Positions 1 to 11,182 of a DNA stretch of 64,000 bases are shown here, piece after piece. Numbering within the stretch: the first letter of the stretch is position 1; each line of letters opens with the position of its first letter. Made by a program: the position numbers and the translations under genes. The notes under the pieces are model-generated. The model was given only the letters and a program-made list of their open reading frames with translations. It did no database searches and was not told the origin of the DNA. The stretch spans positions 4,460,480 to 4,524,479 of the forward strand of contig OZ004593.1 in the NCBI GenBank assembly GCA_963924555.1, in the 5' to 3' direction. Source of the DNA: Crambe crambe (Eukaryota; Porifera; Demospongiae; Poecilosclerida; Crambeidae).

Positions 1-436
1 GACAACCAATGTTGACAGAGGCCCCATCCGTACCCCCACCTACTCTGAAGATAATATCCACATCATTATCTTCATCTTGGTGAATATCAATACAAAGCCT
101 GCTCAATGCTTCTTGCAAACAATCTACTAAACCCTCAGCTGTGCTATGCTGAGGACTAACAACTGCTAAATAGCGTGTAGCAGATCTAATTTGGTGAGCA
201 ACCTCATCTTTTTCACAGTAAACTACGAAAATTACCTCCTGTTCAAGGTTGTCAGCATCAGTGGATCCATCCATGAGAAAGCTAACAAACTTGACGCGGG
301 CAAGACCATGCAAGAAAAGCTTTCTTTGAGCCTCAGCAATGAAGTGAGTAAAAACTTTGGCAGAATCAGTTGTCTTGTAGGAGTGTCCTAGATGCACTCC
401 ATGGTGCTCTGACAAGGCATGAAAAGTTGGATACAC
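1..436 (-). pseudogene. ZNF862/hAT-like transposase-derived protein fragment, cut by window edge
   Basis: An open minus-strand frame of about 145 codons with no required start Met runs off the left edge; a TGA at 437-439 bounds it. It contains FLMDGSTD about one third in and GGGTDGASVNIG near the edge. These two Asp-containing motifs are typical of the RNase-H-fold core of ZNF862/KIAA1543-like proteins, which derive from hAT transposases. No internal stop is seen, so it may be a real exon or a young relic. The acidic insert between the motifs (HQDEDNDVD) is unusual. The C-terminal half of the protein must lie outside the window. The family call is from motif pattern only. Confidence 0.6.
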
Positions 437-1410
437 TCAATATTTTAAGACTGCCTGCCAGTCTGCATGCAGGCAAGTTTGGGGTAGAAGCTGCAAGTGT
501 TTCGGGAAGAAACCTATCCCTGGTCAGGGGGATCCCCCTCCACCTTATGCATTCAATATAATATTGAGGTGGGAGAAGGGTAAGACTAATTCGAACTTTA
601 AAAAAAATTTTTTTTTTCCCAAGACTAATTCAAACTTTCATTTATTCCCATAGGATTAGATGTGATTGGTGGGATGTCGTATGCAGAATATGGAGTGCTT
701 GGATAAGGTAATGTACTGAACCTGTATGCTATTCACTGATCATTCACTATAATTGTTATAGCTAGTGCTCAATTCTCATCAAGCACCAGCTAGAAATTGA
801 AATTTTAGTTTAAGAATCTCAGTTAAGAATTTTGGTTAAGAATGGTTAATATGTGGCAGACATAAATGAACGTGCTATTGTCGATTATAGCACTGTCGAT
901 TATAGCACTGTCAATTTTAGTACAGTTGTGTGGTATTAGCATTTGAATGAACCATTTCTGAATAAGTTGCTTGATGATGACGATGATGTACAAATGTCTA
1001 CTTTGGAAGTTTCTGTAAAAAATTATATGGCTTTGACTTCTGCTCTTCATACTTTGAGCCCTAGCACCTTCAAGTTAGGAGTTGCTGACTGTAGGAGGGA
1101 AGTAGCTACTCTGGAGTTATGAAAGAAAATACCAAGTATTAGTCCAATGGGTGCCATCCCTACTTACTCTCTGATACCAAAGGCCATTCAATTTAACCTT
1201 ACCACTCTTTTCATATGAGTAGAATTACTACAAATTCCATACACATTACCAAGTAAACTATGCATGTGTTCCACAAGCATGTTATTATTTAGCAGTGTTC
1301 TGCCTATAAGGAATGGAAGAGTGGTGCTTCCAACCCCCACTCTACCCTTTCCCAGAGCTAGAAATAAGGTCACTAGCTAAAGATTTTGTCGGACATAAAG
1401 TATCTTGTGA
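437..1410. other. Stretch without a recognised gene
   Basis: No known family is recognised. A 15-bp unit (tcgattatagcactg) is repeated about 2.5 times near 886-922. A plus-strand frame 940-1122 (first ATG at 994, 42 residues, then TGA) stays open and reads like ordinary protein (MSTLEVSVKNYMALTS...), so it could be a terminal exon, but nothing else supports it. Confidence 0.3.
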
Positions 1411-1428
1411 TTGTATACCTATTTTTAG

Positions 1429-1950
1429 GCAAACACATAGGCAATGGGATAGAAACGCAGGTAAGTGTAACTAGAAAGACATTCAATCTGATTGGTCATT
1501 ATAAAGATTTTGTTGTATACCCATTTTTAGGCAAACACATGGGAGAAAACATTAAAGATGCTGGTAAGTGTACAACTTGACGATTCAACCTTTTTGAAAC
1601 TGCTCTTTTCTTATAGGTGATGGGATTGGTAAGTGTAGGCAAAGAGACAAACTCAAGCCCAGAGCTAGAAATGACATTTAAAGCAGGATTTGGTCAGACT
1701 GTAATATACTTCAGCTCCTAGAAATAAAGTAGTTTTGGCCAAAGGTGTCCATTCCAGAAGATTAGTAGTAGCTATTTCAGTCTCATACCCAAGCTGACAA
1801 ATTTCCATCTTTTTTTTTTTAATATAGGCAAACGGATAGAAAAAGGAATGATGGAGGCGGGTAAGTGCGATTTGTCAAGGCAAATGTTTTTAAACTGATT
1901 GTATACCCTTTTTTAGGGAAAAATGTAGGGTTAGGGATGACTATTGGAAT
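1429..1950 (+). CDS. Tandem array of about 33-base phase-1 exons encoding an 11-residue repeat
   Basis: Short exons sit between near-identical acceptors (TTGTATACC, a short T-run, then AG) and donors (GTAAGTG). They are 1429-1460 (32 nt), 1531-1563 (33 nt), 1828-1860 (33 nt) and an open 3' copy from 1917; a decayed one lies near 1617-1630. Spliced in phase 1 they read as 11-residue units: GKHMGENIKDA, GKRIEKGMMEA, GKNVGLGM. The first has lost one base and would shift the frame. Exon and intron together were duplicated, since introns also match. The pattern G-K-x-x-x-x-x-I/M-x-x-A suggests an amphipathic 11-residue helical repeat, as in synuclein or LEA proteins (analogy only). Family not recognised; partly decayed. 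Confidence 0.5.
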
Positions 1951-2546
1951 GACTGTTTTAAGTTTGGCTTATTTTTTTAAAAAAATGAATTATACATAAA
2001 TATCAAAAAAATGAATTAAAGTTAGCTTATGTTCCATGCAAGAGACAGGGAGAGCTGGTAGAGATAATCAATTTCTGTCTCAGCTTAATCCTTACAAAGA
2101 AAAAGGCTTGAATCTCTGAAGAAACACTGGCATCTATGAATGACCTGTTGTCAGGTAAACCATAATTACATGGTGTGCACTATTAGGAACCCTACATTTT
2201 TGCCTAGGGATGTAATTGAAGATTCTTACAATAACAATTAAAAATGAAACCTACAGCTCTATTGAAGAATATCAAATCAGGAAGGGTGATGGATTCCTTG
2301 CTTTTCTCAGTCAAATGATATCAGTGGTAGCACGAAATTGTTCAGGCTACCATTTCAGACTGCGACACTGCCAACATGTTCACGAACATAAAAACAAATA
2401 TTGTATTGAAATAGCATAAACAGGTGAACAGGAAATATGCAACCAAAGGCTCTCCATTATTTTCAACAAGCAATTTTCAAAAACTGGAAGAAAATCGAAA
2501 TGATTCAGAGGGAGAGGAAGATCGTGAATATGGATGTGATCTCAAC

Positions 2547-2583
<37 letters not shown>

Positions 2584-2759
2584 AAAACAAAACATCATGG
2601 TAACAAGAACAAGATGGTTATAAGAGGAACTACAAGGTTCAGACAAAATGGACTTACAGTTTCAATTACATAAATATTACTAGGTATATTTACATCCTAG
2701 TGACTACCTCGTCACAAGGATACACACAATCCATCTGCAGTTATTTTAGTGAAAGCAGT
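1951..2759. other. Non-coding stretch with a 30-base poly-A run
   Basis: A run of 30 A lies at 2552-2581. A plus-strand frame at 2216-2419 (67 residues) has no recognisable domain. The A-run could be the tail of a retroposed sequence, but I see no matching target duplication. Confidence 0.3.
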
Positions 2760-3050
2760 GGGAAGCATTGGGTTACCTATGATAGGCAGTTCCGGAAGGA
2801 GGCTCTAGCACGAAAAGATCTGTCACTGCCTCTACAATGAAGCCTTCACGGGGAAGGCACGCTCAATTGCCAGGTGGAATTTCTGCCTCCAAAATGACCA
2901 CATTGCAGCGGCATGCCTTCAGAATCCCAATCGACCTATATTACAGGCTGGTTCCCAGACCTCTCAGCCTGGCAAGGCCCTTCTCCAGTCCCACAACAAT
3001 TTTCCCAACCATACAATGCCCAGGTGGAAATCTGCTGGCAGTTTAATGAC
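2760..3050 (+). pseudogene. Gag-like retroelement protein relic with zinc-knuckle-like segment
   Basis: The segment reads HWVTYDRQFRKEALARKDLS, then after a frameshift LYNEAFTGKARSIARWNFC with a C-x4-H-x4-C pattern, then in another frame GWFPDLSAWQGPSP. This order (WV-YDR-FR-EAL, YNEAFTG, CxxC/H knuckle, NPNRP, GWF) recurs in gag-like proteins of invertebrate retroelements. At least two frameshifts make it a pseudogene. Two relatives occur in the window, at 7686-7790 (plus) and 36580-36836 (minus). Assignment to a particular retroelement class is uncertain; DIRS-like is my best guess. Confidence 0.5.
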
Positions 3051-3179
3051 ATCACCATAGCTATAGTGGATGTCGGGGCGGTGGAATACCCTCAAAGGCT
3101 TAATATCCTGATCTGGAGCCAATCTCCACTGAGACCTCAACACAAGCTACCTCCACGGCTGGCCTATTAATACATGAAA

Positions 3180-4650
3180 TTTGTGCTGGTAAAATTGTAG
3201 TAAGAGCAAGGGATTCAAGGCCCGGTAATGGAAAAATAACTTGAAACTGAACAATGAAAAACTATTCCATCAGTCCTCTTGCCAACGTTGAATTTATCAG
3301 TGAAGAAAGTTTTTGGAGGTAATGAAACGGTCGTGATTCTTAAATGAGGGCATAATGCAATGAAGGTGAGGGAAATCTAAGGTCCTATAAACTCCAAGCT
3401 TTAATAAATCACAAAATATTTCATTAAAAGGAATTGGTACACTGGTACTAAAGAAGAAAACCAGGTGGGTGTTGTAACTGGAGTGGTTATGGGGTTGGCA
3501 AAATCTACATTAGTGCAATGCAAGAGGTGGAAACATGCACCACTTGCTTGGCTCCCTCCATTATCACTTCCAACAAATCATGATCCGTGCAGCTAAGCTG
3601 CAGCCATCTGCATCTCCAACTACAAACACAGATGTAACGACTCCATATAATCCTAATAAATTTGCAGAAGAACTTTTACAGAGCATCAAGGAAATGCCAA
3701 TATAAGGGTTATTACATTCAGGTCTTTCGCTGCATTATTTGAACCTACCATATATGAACAGTACAAGTCAACAATCAAGACTAAAAGGGGTATTTTTCAA
3801 GCCATGAAAGATAAAATCTAAATTTGGGTTGTTACAGGCACAGCTGTAACGCTGAAAGTGATGAAAATGTCATAAGACCCTTGTCATTCTGAAAGTAACT
3901 TAAAAGGAGTTTTTTTAGTGGTTGGACACCTTGGACAAAGTACAGTTGGATACTTTGAACAAAAAGGATGAGGATGGTTGGACAAAGAGAATGAGGAAGT
4001 TGGACAAAGAGGATGAGGATGGTTGGATAAAGAGGATGAGGACGGTTGGATAATGAGGATGAGGACGATTGGACACCTCAGACTAAGAGGTAAATGCTAT
4101 TTAAACTCTAGGTTAACAGAAAGTGGGGCCACTTCCCAGCCATAAGGTCGTGCGCATGCGTAGTCTCACATGAGCACAGACTAGCACATACAATTTCTCA
4201 ACTTAAACTGTGTAAGGATTACATATGTGATTACATTGTTTAGGATGCCTAAGACTAAGAAGGGCTCGAGGACACTTTCAACGATGAATAAAGCAGCTAC
4301 TTTAGGAGTACTTCTATGAGTAATTTTAGAGGTAGGATTTTTGTAGGAGTGAAAAAAAATCACCTGGTGATAGTACCAGATGCTATAAACAGTGTGAAGC
4401 TTACAAGTGACACCAGGTGCAACTAGTTTTCAGGATTGTTTCGAATTCAGTCAGCAAGGAATTCCATTATATGAACATAGAATTTAAACAAAATCAGTAA
4501 TGATAATTAAACATTAGCAGCAATGCCAGTAAAAAATTTATGGAATGCTGAATCCGTAATAATGAAAAAATGTACACTTGGACAATAAATTATAAATACA
4601 AATATGAAAAAAAACATATAGTAGGATTTTTTTGTACCTTCTTCTTACCT
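3180..4650 (+). repeat. Long mosaic interspersed repeat, copy A
   Basis: Blocks in the same order recur at 7960-10780 (copy B) and 53990-58270 (copy C), and partly at 61490-61660 and 62280-62540. Shared landmarks are GGGTTGTTACAGGCACAGCTGT (3828 here, 9064 in B, diverged in C), a minisatellite with a unit of about 20-22 bp (gttggacaaagaggatgagg) at 3915-4080, and CTGGTGACAGTACCAGATGC-like segments. Copy A is the most diverged and shortest. No long open frame lies in it. The class is unknown; it could be a large non-autonomous element or a decayed retroelement. Confidence 0.6.
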
Positions 4651-4799
4651 TAGTTGATCCCATACTGTATTGATGCACACCTATCCATCCTCGGATGTCG
4701 AACAGACTCCGCACTGAATTCTGGTAAAGTGTCGTTCACAATGTCAAAATTTCATAATAAGGAGGCGCACACTTTTGCTGCGATAGTAATGAGTGGATG

Positions 4800-4890
4800 G
4801 CCAACGGATGGAGAAGGGGATGATGGGGGCTGGTAAGTGCGATTTGTCAAGGCAATGTTTTGAAACTTATTGTATACCTTTTTTAGGGAA
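4800..4890 (+). pseudogene. Second, partial copy of the 11-residue microexon unit
   Basis: A 33-base block at 4800-4832 followed by GTAAGTG, a 54-base intron ending TTGTATACC...TTTTTTAG at 4886, and the start of the next exon (GGAAGAATGTGG) match 1828-1930 closely, intron included. In phase 1 it reads GQRMEKGMMGA then GKNV. The upstream acceptor is missing, so this is a truncated duplicate of the array at 1429-1950. Confidence 0.55.
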
Positions 4891-5118
4891 GAATGTGGAT
4901 TGACTTTTTTAAGTTTATCGTATTATTTAAAAAAATGAATTACAGTCGGAGAAACACTTGCCTCAGATACAGAACACGCTCTCGAACAAAAAAAAAGAAA
5001 AAAAGAGCACGTGTAGACGTAGATATAAACGTTTCGTGTGCTGTGTGATTATTATTATTTTGTATGTATGAGTAATTTTTAAATGTAATTTACAAAACAA
5101 CAAAACTTCGTGTTGTAG

Positions 5119-5863
5119 GATCAATGCTGACCAACGAAAGAAGCTCCACCCTTTCCTCAACAACAATGCCGTAACTCTCCAAGACTGCCAAATCAAAGAG
5201 TCCAGAGAAGGGCAGAAGATGGAGGTGATAATCAAGAAGTCCACTCGTATTCTTCAATCTCCAAGATCCATCACCATCTCAGATGATGACAGTGATGATA
5301 GTGCACCCTCTTCAACTATCACCTTATCACAATTGTACACCACTGAAAACTATCAACGGGTCAGTGTCGACATCGAAGTCCTCATTCCAGATATTGGAGA
5401 CACAGTTGAATCGGGCAGTGACTCAGACTCTGAAAAAGAAGGATGTGAACTGCACAACGTGCAAATTATTGGTATCCCAACCCTCAATTCATACAAATCC
5501 TGTTTAAGCTGTAAGGCGAGGGTTGAGCCATCCACCCCACCACTCGGCAGGTGCTTGAAATGCTCCATGCTACAACACTTTGACATGTGTCCTGAGCAAA
5601 TGTCTGCAAAATTATCTTCAAGCCTCTTGGGAATATACAACTTCACGTCAATTGCAGGGTACCCAGGAGGTGGAGCAGGAGGGATGGGACGAGGAGAAGG
5701 AGGGATGGGAAGAGAAGGAAGAGGAATTGAAAGGGGAAAAGGTGGAGGGGTGGAAGGAGGGGTAGGAAGAGGAGGAGCAGAAAGGGGAAGAGGAAAGAGG
5801 GGTGAAGGGGGAATCCTTTTTACACATACAAATGTAAGTTACGATGTACACACTGTACATTGA
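5119..5863 (+). CDS. Zn-ribbon protein, possibly RPA/OB-fold-like, with Gly/Arg-rich tail (terminal exon)
   Basis: A 3' splice site (gttgtag) precedes an exon that is open from 5120 to a TAA-free end at the TGA 5861-5863. The first ATG in frame is 5219, but the upstream part (NADQRKKLHPFLNNNAVTL) also reads as protein, so the exon probably starts at 5119. Its beginning resembles OB-fold segments of replication-protein-A-like proteins. Then follow a Ser/Asp-rich linker (SDDDSDDSAPSS), a four-Cys Zn-ribbon (CLSCKARV ... GRCLKC), and a tail of about 60 residues rich in GGxGRG. A single-strand nucleic-acid-binding role is inferred only. The Gly/Arg tail recurs as purine-rich DNA at 52720-52830, 59630-59670 and 60810-60890, linking this gene to a repeated family. 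Confidence 0.5.
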
Positions 5864-5945
5864 ATATTTCATAACCTATGGAAGTAAACATTATTTATAA
5901 TGTAAGTTATAAGTCATGATTGAGTTATTATGATGTACGTACATA

Positions 5946-5977
5946 GACCTATATATAATATATATATATATATATAG
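5946..5977. repeat. AT dinucleotide microsatellite
   Basis: A (TA)n run of about 30 bases follows the 5119-5863 gene. The surrounding 5864-6236 holds nothing else recognisable. Confidence 0.8.
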
Positions 5978-6236
5978 ATGTGAAACTTCATTAAAAATCA
6001 AATTTAAAAATCAAATGAGGGCTAAAAGGGAAGCAGTGTGTACCAAAGGCAATCACACATTCGAGAGCCAATTCTGACAGCACGAGGCACATTATTCTCT
6101 CTGATGACAAAGAATACTGACCATACAGTGTCATATTTGGAGAAGCTCATTTTAGAAACAACTTCACAGTATTCTTGGATTCAAAGGAGCTAACTGTATG
6201 AAAATGTGCTATTTCACTTAAATTATAGAACTTTAT

Positions 6237-6479
6237 GTGGGCATTGATGTGGGGGGAGGGGAGGTTTTGGGAGAAGATTTACACTTAGACACGAATGGTG
6301 ATATCATTGAAGAAAGCAATCGTACTTACACTTGGCTGAATGAAATGATATGTGAAGGATTGTCTAGCATGAGAATAGAAGAGGTTCTTCCGAAGATAAA
6401 ATTACCTCTTGATACATCTGTGTTACACAGGTATAGCACAGATCGAAGTAAGCAAAGATTCTCTCAGTTATCTATATAG
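6237..6479 (+). CDS. Hypothetical 80-residue open frame
   Basis: The frame opens at ATG 6237 and ends at TAG 6477-6479 after an acidic stretch (GEDLHLDTNGDIIEESNRTY). Composition looks protein-like and it starts just after a T-rich intron-like segment, so it may be one exon. No family is recognised. The following 6480-6860 holds only sequence that recurs at 61260-61430. Confidence 0.25.
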   Translation: MGIDVGGGEVLGEDLHLDTNGDIIEESNRTYTWLNEMICEGLSSMRIEEVLPKIKLPLDTSVLHRYSTDRSKQRFSQLSI

Positions 6480-6869
6480 ATTGCAGTAGTAAACATTTCT
6501 CTCAGATGCCTAGACTGCAGTATTACCACTGATTTTCATCTCTAGTATTATTTCTATCATCATTGATCTGAACTGAGATTTGGCGTACCATGTCTGTCTG
6601 TCTATATATTTAGAAAGTAGGTTTATGATGATTACACTTTTTGTATTTGTAACAGAGTGAAGATGTGAATGTGACAGAGCCACTAATATGAATCTATACA
6701 CTAGCTAATACATGGTACATCTATGCAAAGAGTTCTTTTGGAAACAAGAGTGTTCCCATTTATGGCCAGTTCTGAAAAGGGCAGTGGAAGCAATTTACAT
6801 TAATAAAAAAAAAAAAGACTTGAAGACAGATTCTATTTTTTGATAAGAGGTAGCTAATGCTAGATTGAT

Positions 6870-7275
6870 TTGTTTTAGAGGACGTAAAAGGAGTGCTAAG
6901 AGTGGACTTACACTTTCTGCTGTTGAAATGTATAATGTTCCTAAATCTACTTTATCTGATCGTATTACTGGGACTTAACAGTAGCTGAGGAGGAGGAATT
7001 GAATAGGTTGTGCCTCCATTGGCTATCCCCGTACCAGGAAGAATGTGCTAGCATTGGTACAGCATATGATAGATGCCTAAGGTAACGGATGGTGGTCAAG
7101 ATTTAGAGCAAGAAATCCAAAGGTCACCTTACATTCTGCCGTGCCTTTGTCTCTTGCGAGGGCACGAGCCATGGATCATAATGTAATCGAGAAGGATTTA
7201 CTAGAACACACTCTTATCGATAATAATGTGATGGATAAACCCTCATTAATTTTTAATTGTGATAATCCCCCTAAA
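6870..7275 (+). pseudogene. Tigger/pogo-type transposase N-terminus (HTH psq plus CENP-B-like HTH), relic
   Basis: Frames broken by a stop and shifts read in order: GRKRSAKSGLTLSAVEMYNV with PKSTLSDRITG (psq helix-turn-helix), then GCASIGYPRTRKNVLALVQH (CENP-B-type DNA-binding segment), GWWSRFRARNPKVTL, SLARARAMD and IFNCD at the position of the catalytic N-x-D-E-T. The catalytic domain beyond that is lost. Flanking DNA on the left (6655-6920) recurs at 61260-61465, so a longer duplicated element carried this gene. Confidence 0.75.
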
Positions 7276-7685
7276 TTGTACACATTTGCAGACTGCAGTA
7301 ATGGAAGCATCAGGAATAGAGACCCAATCATCCTCGTTATTCAAAGTGGTGTTAGCCATGCAACTTTCCGAACAGAAGAGAAGAGGAATCATTTCACGAG
7401 TCGATGCCTAGCCAACAATACATACATTATTAGTACCTTGTATACTCTTTGTCACTACTAAGGGTATGCCAACAGCTGAAAATTTAAGTGATCGATGTAA
7501 TTCAGCTTTTATGCAAGCACCCTTATGAAGAGTATGAAAAGTATACATCAGCTGAGGTGGCCTCAAAAATGAGTATAGGACATCCTCCATCTACACAAAA
7601 CCTGTTGCATTGATGGTAAGACAATGTTAATCACAATCACTGACATTTCACAGTGGCTGGAGTGATACACACCATAAAGCTAAAA
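7276..7685. repeat. Interspersed repeat shared with 55330-55530
   Basis: Segments such as agagacccaatcatcctcgt (7319) and catcagctgaggtggcctca (7546) recur in the same order at 55340 and 55470. No intact gene is present. It joins the pogo relic on the left to the gag-like relic on the right and belongs to the same mosaic as repeat copies B and C. Confidence 0.55.
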
Positions 7686-7927
7686 AATTGTTTGCCTACC
7701 AGGCAACAATAGTCTGTGCAGAGAGGAACTATGAGGGGAAGCATTGGGTTACCTATGATAAAAGCTGTCTATCTTGGATAATTCACTCCTTTCTCTATAA
7801 TTATATAGATCCAATAAGCACCGAATCTCCATCTGAAGATCCTAGTCCTTGTTCTGCCCGACGTTGTGAGGTGGACAGGAAGGTAACCGGTCTCCATCAC
7901 GGAGAGGAATTTCAGAAGATAGACTAA
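7686..7927 (+). pseudogene. Gag-like retroelement fragment
   Basis: The reading FAYQATIVCAERNYEGKHWV followed by TYDK matches the FAYQ-x-IV-x-AERN-x-EG-x-WV-x-YD pattern of the gag-like family seen at 2760 and 36580. After about 35 residues the similarity ends and the frame runs on into unrelated sequence to a stop at 7925-7927. Confidence 0.5.
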
Positions 7928-7959
7928 ATATCCCCCAGCTAGTTCCCCAGTTTAAAGCT

Positions 7960-9374
7960 ATGTCAATGGTGGGTCATCCAAACAAAATGATATACCAAGC
8001 AACAACAGAGAAAGTTTCATGTATTCGATAGAAGAGCAAGGAATTCAAGGCAGAAAGTTGAATATTGCAGGTAAAATAACTTGAAACCGAACACTGAAGA
8101 AAACTAGAAATCTATACGCCAGACTACTCCAAGCTTTAAGGTATCTTGATAATATCAAGCAAGAACAGAGGAAAGATTCATGTACTCAATAGAAGAGCAA
8201 GGGATTCAAGGCTGATAAAGTTCAATATTTCCAGAATGCACATGGCAAGTACTTCGTGGAATTCATCAAATGACAAAATGTACTTATATGTCAGACTTAT
8301 GCTGGTGACAACCAGCCTGGTAGCAGCTGATGGACAGAGGTTTATTGCAGAAAAAACAATAAACACTGAAGAAACTATTATTGAATGAGTGTGAGCATAA
8401 CAATAATGTTGGAATGCAATGAAGATGAGGGAAATCTAAGGTACTAAGCTTGAAGAAAGTGATAATATATGAGATCTTGGCACATCTTGATCGAGGACAT
8501 GATTTAAACAGAACTCTTACAGCATACTCTGTATTGTTACAGATTGTATCTAATTGAGCATAACTGACCCCATTCCCATTTTGCCTAGGTGTGGGCTGTT
8601 GATAGAAGAGTTAGTTAGCTAGCAAGCTCTGGTACTTTACGAATTTAGTTGAAATTAATAAATGCCACAATTGTGTGGCATTTTTGTGTAGCCAGTAAAT
8701 GTTGGGAGGTGTTGAGCACAGAGAATCCAATTAAGTGACCCAGAGAGTTAAATAAATCTAAAGAACCTTCACCTAAAAATACCTATAATTATTCAGAACC
8801 ACTGATCTCCTTGTGAGTTTGAAGATACAGGTATAATGTGACAGGACAAAGTCAAGATAACTGCCTTGCTAGCTCTTTTTAAAGCAAGATTCTCCCAGCA
8901 AACTTTCTTGCCAGTAGAGATAACAGAGCTGATGGCAAAATCTACATTAATGCACCACAAGTAAGGGTTATTACATTCAGGTCTTTATTTGAACCTACTG
9001 TAAGTGACAATCAAGGGGACTCTCTAGGTATTTTCAAGCCATGAAAAATTAAAATCTAAATTTGGGTTGTTACAGGCACAGCTGTAACTAATCTGGTATT
9101 ATAGCAAATACTTTTAATTTTCAAGGTGGATGCCTGTTTGAGAGGTTCAGTCATAAGCACTCTTAATAGTATGATTTCTACACCAATACAAAATATTCTG
9201 TAATAAAAATAATGAACGGTACATCATTATGATTAAGTTTAAATGAAATGAAGTCATTCTAACTTACATAGTAAAAGGTTATTCTAGCATCTAAAAAAAG
9301 ATTACACAGAAAGAGAATTCAATAAATTATAAGTATGAGCACACATTTCATGTACAAAATAAATAAATAATAAA

Positions 9375-9412
<38 letters not shown>

Positions 9413-10780
9413 GCGATATACTGAAGTTGTCTCTAAATAGGGTCAAGTCAGAATGTAGCTCAGAAAGCAACTAAAGACTTTTTTAATGGTTGGACACCTT
9501 GGACAAAGAGGATAAGGAGGAGTGTTTCTTACAGTTGGACACTTCAGCTTCAGACAAAGAGGATGAGTACGGTTGGATAAAGTGGACAAGAGGATGAGGA
9601 TAGTTGGACAAAGAGGATGAGGACGATTGGACACCTCAGACAAAGAGGTAAATGCTGTTCAAACTCTAGTTTAACAGGAAGCGAGGCCACTTCTCAGCCG
9701 TGAGGTTGTGCGCACATGGTCTTGCATGAGCATATACAGCCTGAACGTCTGAATAAAAGAGGATCGACTTAATTTCCCAACTTGAACTGTGTAAGGATTA
9801 CATATGCAACTACATTGATTAGGTAGGATGCCTACGACTAAGAGGGGCTCGAGGACAGTGACTGGCCCGACTTGGAAAAAGTACCCACGACACGTTGCAA
9901 CTACCCCTGAAACCACTTTCAACACTATGATAATGAGGTAAGGACTGCTTACAAAAATCATTAGTAACACATGCAGCTGTTTTTGGCTTTGAACTGGAAT
10001 TGTTTTTAGTGCTTTCATGAAGACTTCAGGAATACTTCAATGAGTAATTAAGAGGTTGAGTTTTTGTAGGAGTGGGTCATTAAAACAACAACAACAAAAA
10101 AAAATGCCTGGTGACAGTACCAGATGCTATAAATACTATGATGCCAGTAAGAATTTATGAGAATGCTGAATCCAGAAAGTAATGAAAAATCACACTTGGA
10201 TAATATTTACAAAAAGCAAATATGAAAAAAACAACAATAAAAAACAAAACAAAAACAAAAACAAAACCAAGTAGAAAATTTTTTTAAAATTACTTTGTAC
10301 ATAAGACTATGCTTACATTTGAGTCCCTTCAAAGGGTTAAGGGCCCCTGGAATATATCGTCACCGAGTGTTTTTTGGAGCATTTGTAGACATTATTAATT
10401 GCACCTGGTGACAGTACCAGATGCTATAAACAGTATGAAGCTAATAAGTGACCCCAAGTGCAACTAGTTTTCTGGATTGTTTCAAATTCAGCTCCTTATA
10501 TGAAGAATTTAAACAAAATCAGTAATAAATAAAACAAAAATATTAGCAGCAATGACAGTAGGGAATGCTGAATCCATAATAATGCAATAAATCTACACTA
10601 TGATGAATGCAAACATAACATTAAAACAAAAAACATACCAAGTAGAAAAATAAAATCTAAATTACTTTGTACATAAAACTATATTTACATTGGGTTGGTA
10701 TGCCTGAGTACCTCTCAAACACGAAAACATCAAGTATTAGCAGTAAACACCAATTTCAAGCTATCAAAACTTCAAAAGTA
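7960..10780 (+). repeat. Long mosaic interspersed repeat, copy B
   Basis: It aligns block by block with copy C (53990-58270) and less well with copy A (3180-4650). Landmarks: gaagagcaaggaattcaagg (8031), a fragment of the 62230-62540 sequence at 7950-8070, a cttggacaaagaggat minisatellite at 9495-9640, and two tandem-related ends (10080-10330 and 10380-10700), each with the cctggtgacagtaccagatg motif. Length and repetition fit a transposable element, but no transposase or reverse transcriptase is visible within it. Confidence 0.65.
9357..9413. repeat. (AAAT)n microsatellite
   Basis: About 13 imperfect AAAT units. The shorter equivalent in copy C lies at 56848-56872, so the tract was present before the copies separated and changed length since. 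Confidence 0.85.
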
Positions 10781-10811
10781 GGAGACTAAGCAGTACTGGC
10801 TAGTAACTTAA

Positions 10812-10826
10812 GGGTGGATTATACCA
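10812..10826 (+). repeat. Left terminal inverted repeat of the TTAA element
   Basis: Fifteen bases, perfectly inverted relative to 14563-14577, immediately inside TTAA at 10808-10811. Confidence 0.85.
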
Positions 10827-11182
10827 CGTTTTTGAAAAAAATAACAAAAAAATTAAAAAAAATTTATTTGTTTATTCTGTGGGTATATCTATAAAGTAGC
10901 TATGTTTCAAGTCTGGAAGGATTTGGACACTTCTTCTTGTAGTTATGAATTTTTTAGCACACTCACTTATCACCGTACATTCTGTATCACACCTAACTAT
11001 TACTTCACTTTTTAAAAAAGTTTTTATATTCAAAATAAAGCTCGCTTCCTGCATTTTGCAGCTATGGAAACTGCGCGGAGGTGGCAGGAAGTGGATAGAA
11101 AAGGCAGGAACTGCGCATGCCACGCGTTCTTTTTCAACTTTGAACTAAAATCAAAGTTGGTGTCTGTGTTGTCAGGTTTATT

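Noticed and set aside
2552..2581. Poly-A tract as proof of a processed pseudogene or LINE/SINE insertion
   Set aside because: No flanking target duplication and no coding or SINE-like sequence upstream.
3900..4090. Regular short repeats that might be a CRISPR array
   Set aside because: Units are contiguous with no unique spacers, and the same minisatellite occurs inside two other copies of a eukaryotic interspersed repeat.
5648..5872. Minus-strand Ser/Pro/Phe-rich frame opposite the Gly/Arg tail
   Set aside because: It is the complement of low-complexity purine-rich coding DNA and has no independent support.
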